Positions 14,471 to 16,328 of a stretch of DNA of 16,328 nt are shown here, in pieces. The DNA lies in assembly GCA_041678005.1 (NCBI GenBank), contig JBAYOW010000044.1:1-16328 (forward strand), given 5' to 3'. The position numbers and the translations under genes are program-made. The stretch's first letter is position 1; the number at the start of each line of letters is the position of its first letter. This stretch comes from Sulfurivermis sp041678005 (GTDB lineage Bacteria; Pseudomonadota; Gammaproteobacteria; Thiohalomonadales; Thiohalomonadaceae). Under the pieces are notes generated by a model, which saw only the letters and a list, made by a program, of their open reading frames with translations, had not been told where the DNA came from and did not search any database.

Positions 14471-15013
14471 TTATTCCTCAGGCGCATAACCGTCGTCATC
14501 GTATGGTTCGTCCGGCATGTGATGGACGATACCCTGATGGCAATCGATACAGGTCTTGCCTCGCGTCGGCGCGCTTTCATGTTTACTGCGTGCTGAACGT
14601 CCCTGTGCACTGAAATCCATATCATTGTATTCATGACATGTACGGCATTCGCGGGAATCAGAGGCTTTCATCTTGTCCCAAACGCGATTTGCCATTGTCC
14701 AGCGACGATCCTCAAATTTTTCCGGTGTGTCTACAGTACCAAGAATCTGATGATAGATATCCTTTACTGCAATGATCTTCGCCGTGACCTTGGGGATGAA
14801 CTGCTTGGGTACATGGCAGTCTGCGCACTGAGCCTGCACACCAGCACGATTTTTGTAGTGCCTAGTTTCTTTGTACTCCTCATAATTCCATTGCATGGTA
14901 TGGCAGGAAGTACAGAATTCTGTGGTATTGGTATAGGCAAAGAAGCCATTGACGCCTGCCAGGGCGAGGGCTCCGCCGATGAACAAGGCGAGCCCGACGA
15001 AATATTTTTTCAT
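14471..15013 (-). CDS. NapC/NirT-type tetrahaem cytochrome c
   Basis: Membrane-anchored tetrahaem cytochrome of 180 residues of the NapC/NirT/NrfH family, which oxidise quinol and feed periplasmic reductases, or run in reverse in some oxidative pathways. One N-terminal membrane segment (about 5-27) is followed by haem sites C34-x-x-C37-H38, C63-x-x-C66-H67, C123-x-x-C126-H127 and C155-x-x-C158-H159. The acidic tail (DDDGYAPEE) is unusual. The ribosome site is weak (TTAGG). It is the first gene of the minus-strand cluster with the ankyrin protein and fccAB. No napA or nrfA lies nearby, so its partner is not evident; exchange with FccA or a NosC-type cytochrome is possible. Confidence 0.88.
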   Translation of the reverse strand: MKKYFVGLALFIGGALALAGVNGFFAYTNTTEFCTSCHTMQWNYEEYKETRHYKNRAGVQAQCADCHVPKQFIPKVTAKIIAVKDIYHQILGTVDTPEKFEDRRWTMANRVWDKMKASDSRECRTCHEYNDMDFSAQGRSARSKHESAPTRGKTCIDCHQGIVHHMPDEPYDDDGYAPEE

Positions 15014-15288
15014 ACTTGTGCCTAATAACCCTGCCGTTTTGACCTTAGTGTAAAGTTCAGGTGCGTTTTATGGTTTTGATCCTTCGATCAGTGTAGTCGT
15101 TATTATATATTGAGCTAATCATAATTAACTTTAAGAGCAATATACATGCCATCATCAGTATATTTATCTCGTATAGCAACCTGCTGATATGTAATGAATT
15201 GTTATTTTTTTTCCAATATAGTCAAACCAGCTGACCTGACATAACTTATCTTGTCATGACAAAACATGTCATTAGCGACATTCGTAAT
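15014..15288. other. AT-rich intergenic region upstream of the NapC-like gene
   Basis: No gene is supported here. It must hold the promoter of the minus-strand NapC-like gene. A palindrome TGATC-CTTC-GATCA (15077-15090) lies 64 bases upstream of its start; a minus-strand TACACT hexamer (15047-15052) is at a plausible distance downstream, so this may be an activator site. Near the chemotaxis gene end there is a perfect 12-bp palindrome TTGTCATGACAA (15251-15262) overlapping an ATGACA/TGTCAT inverted repeat (15256-15272). No clear terminator for the chemotaxis gene is seen. Confidence 0.4.
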
Positions 15289-16328
15289 TCATACTTTAAA
15301 TACTGCCAGCATGTGATTAAGATCCTCAGCCAGCCTCGTCAGCTCTAGGCTGGCTGAGGCGGTCTGGCTTGAGGTGGCTGTATTCTGCTCCGAGATGTGT
15401 GCAATGTTGGTTACGTTGCGGTTTATTACTTCGGCTACGCTGGACTGCTCTTCGGCGGCACTGGCGATCTGTGTGCTCATATCTGCAATGGCAGTGACAG
15501 AGTGGCTAATCGATCCCAATACTGTGCCAGCCTGAGCTGCCATATCCACACCTGCGCTGGTCTTGCGTTCACTTAGCTCCATGGCCTGAACCGCATTGCG
15601 AGCCCCAGCTTGCAGGCGCTCAATCATGGCCTGAATTTCATGTGTGGCCTGTTGGGTGCGCCCAGCCAGAGTGCGCACTTCATCAGCCACCACGGCAAAG
15701 CCACGCCCCTGCTCGCCGGCACGGGCAGCTTCAATGGCTGCATTCAAGGCCAGTAAATTAGTCTGTTCAGCTATGGTACGAATGACCTCCAGTATCTGCC
15801 CTATACTCTCGCTATCCTTGCCAAGTACCTGTACCGCCGTGGCCGCCTCGCGGATCTCACTGGCAAGCTCATTAATGGTCTGTGCGGTGTTGCGCACGAC
15901 TTCATTGCCGGCGTTTGCTTCATGCTGGGCGCTCTGTGTCGCCGCAGAGGTTGCTGCTGCACTGCGAGCAACTTCCTGCACGGCGGCGCTCATCTGGTTT
16001 ACCGCAGTGGCAACCTGATCTGTCTGGTTTTGTTGCTCGTTGATGCTGCGCTGGGTTTGCTCGCTGCTTTTAGACAGCTCTCCAGCGGCGGTAAAAAGTT
16101 GTTGCGTGGATTGCAGAACATTGCCAACTACATTGTGAAAACGACCAGTCATGGCATTGACTTGTTCGGCGACATATTCAAGTTCGTCGCCTGAGTTAAG
16201 GTGTAGTTTGGTGGTGAGATCACCCGCGGCTATCTTTTGTAGCGATTCGTTAAGTCGGCGGGTATTGCGTTGAAAGGACACTGTGGTGGAAATAATGATA
16301 GACAAGAACAATGGAATACCGATGAGCA
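15289..16328 (-). CDS. Methyl-accepting chemotaxis protein, C-terminal part
   Basis: C-terminal portion of a chemoreceptor that controls the CheA kinase. The frame is open to the right edge, where the residues LIGIPLFLSIIIS look like the end of the second membrane segment; the sensing domain lies outside. A HAMP domain follows directly (RRLNESLQKIAAGDLTTKL). Then comes the long helical hairpin with the conserved tip EQTNLLALNAAIEAARAGE-GRGFAVVADEVR. No C-terminal CheR/CheB-docking pentapeptide is seen. It is probably unrelated to the respiratory genes, although an energy-taxis role is possible; the ligand cannot be told from this part. Confidence 0.93.
   Translation of the reverse strand, partial: LIGIPLFLSIIISTTVSFQRNTRRLNESLQKIAAGDLTTKLHLNSGDELEYVAEQVNAMTGRFHNVVGNVLQSTQQLFTAAGELSKSSEQTQRSINEQQNQTDQVATAVNQMSAAVQEVARSAAATSAATQSAQHEANAGNEVVRNTAQTINELASEIREAATAVQVLGKDSESIGQILEVIRTIAEQTNLLALNAAIEAARAGEQGRGFAVVADEVRTLAGRTQQATHEIQAMIERLQAGARNAVQAMELSERKTSAGVDMAAQAGTVLGSISHSVTAIADMSTQIASAAEEQSSVAEVINRNVTNIAHISEQNTATSSQTASASLELTRLAEDLNHMLAVFKV

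Noticed and set aside
15077..15090. An FNR box upstream of the NapC-like gene
   Set aside because: The TGAT and ATCA halves are separated by six bases rather than four, so it is not an FNR/DNR site; it is kept only as a palindrome of unknown use.

Overview
The window is from a bacterium, most likely a denitrifying, sulfur-oxidising gammaproteobacterium. This is inferred from the gene families present and moderate GC content; no taxonomic marker gene is present. It joins two respiratory modules. No tRNA, rRNA, CRISPR array, transposase or integrase was seen.

Plus strand, 1-10297: a clade II (Sec/atypical type) nitrous oxide reductase cluster. It opens inside nosZ (the CuA end is present) and continues with two small c-type cytochromes (nosC1, nosC2), the membrane protein nosB, nosD, the ferredoxin-type nosG and nosH, the ABC ATPase nosF, the copper lipoprotein nosL and the permease nosY. 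These are followed by a small FixH/CopC-like membrane-anchored protein, a SCO-type copper chaperone and a monohaem cytochrome with a C-terminal domain I do not recognise. No nosR lies inside the window. The gene set implies quinol oxidation through NosG/NosH (and perhaps NosB), periplasmic haem carriers NosC1/NosC2 delivering electrons to NosZ, and NosD/F/Y/L plus the SCO-type protein supplying copper and assembling CuA and CuZ.

10298-10668: a convergent gap of about 370 bp with no gene, holding GC-rich inverted repeats that look like a dispersed intergenic repeat.

Minus strand, 15013 down to 10669: a NapC/NirT-type tetrahaem cytochrome, an exported ankyrin-repeat protein, fccA and fccB (flavocytochrome c sulfide dehydrogenase), a strong intrinsic terminator, then a separate dihaem cytochrome resembling NosC2. 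A 275-bp AT-rich gap follows, then the C-terminal part of a methyl-accepting chemotaxis protein that runs off the right edge.

The most useful regulatory observation is two perfect FNR/ANR/DNR boxes (TTGAT-N4-ATCAA). One precedes nosC1 and one precedes the minus-strand dihaem cytochrome. Each is followed at class II distance by the same -10 hexamer TATACT, and each sits beside an intrinsic terminator. In the first case the -10 lies in the terminator loop itself. This predicts that nosC1 (with genes downstream) and the distant dihaem cytochrome belong to one anaerobic/NO-responsive regulon, which ties the cytochrome beside fccAB to N2O respiration.
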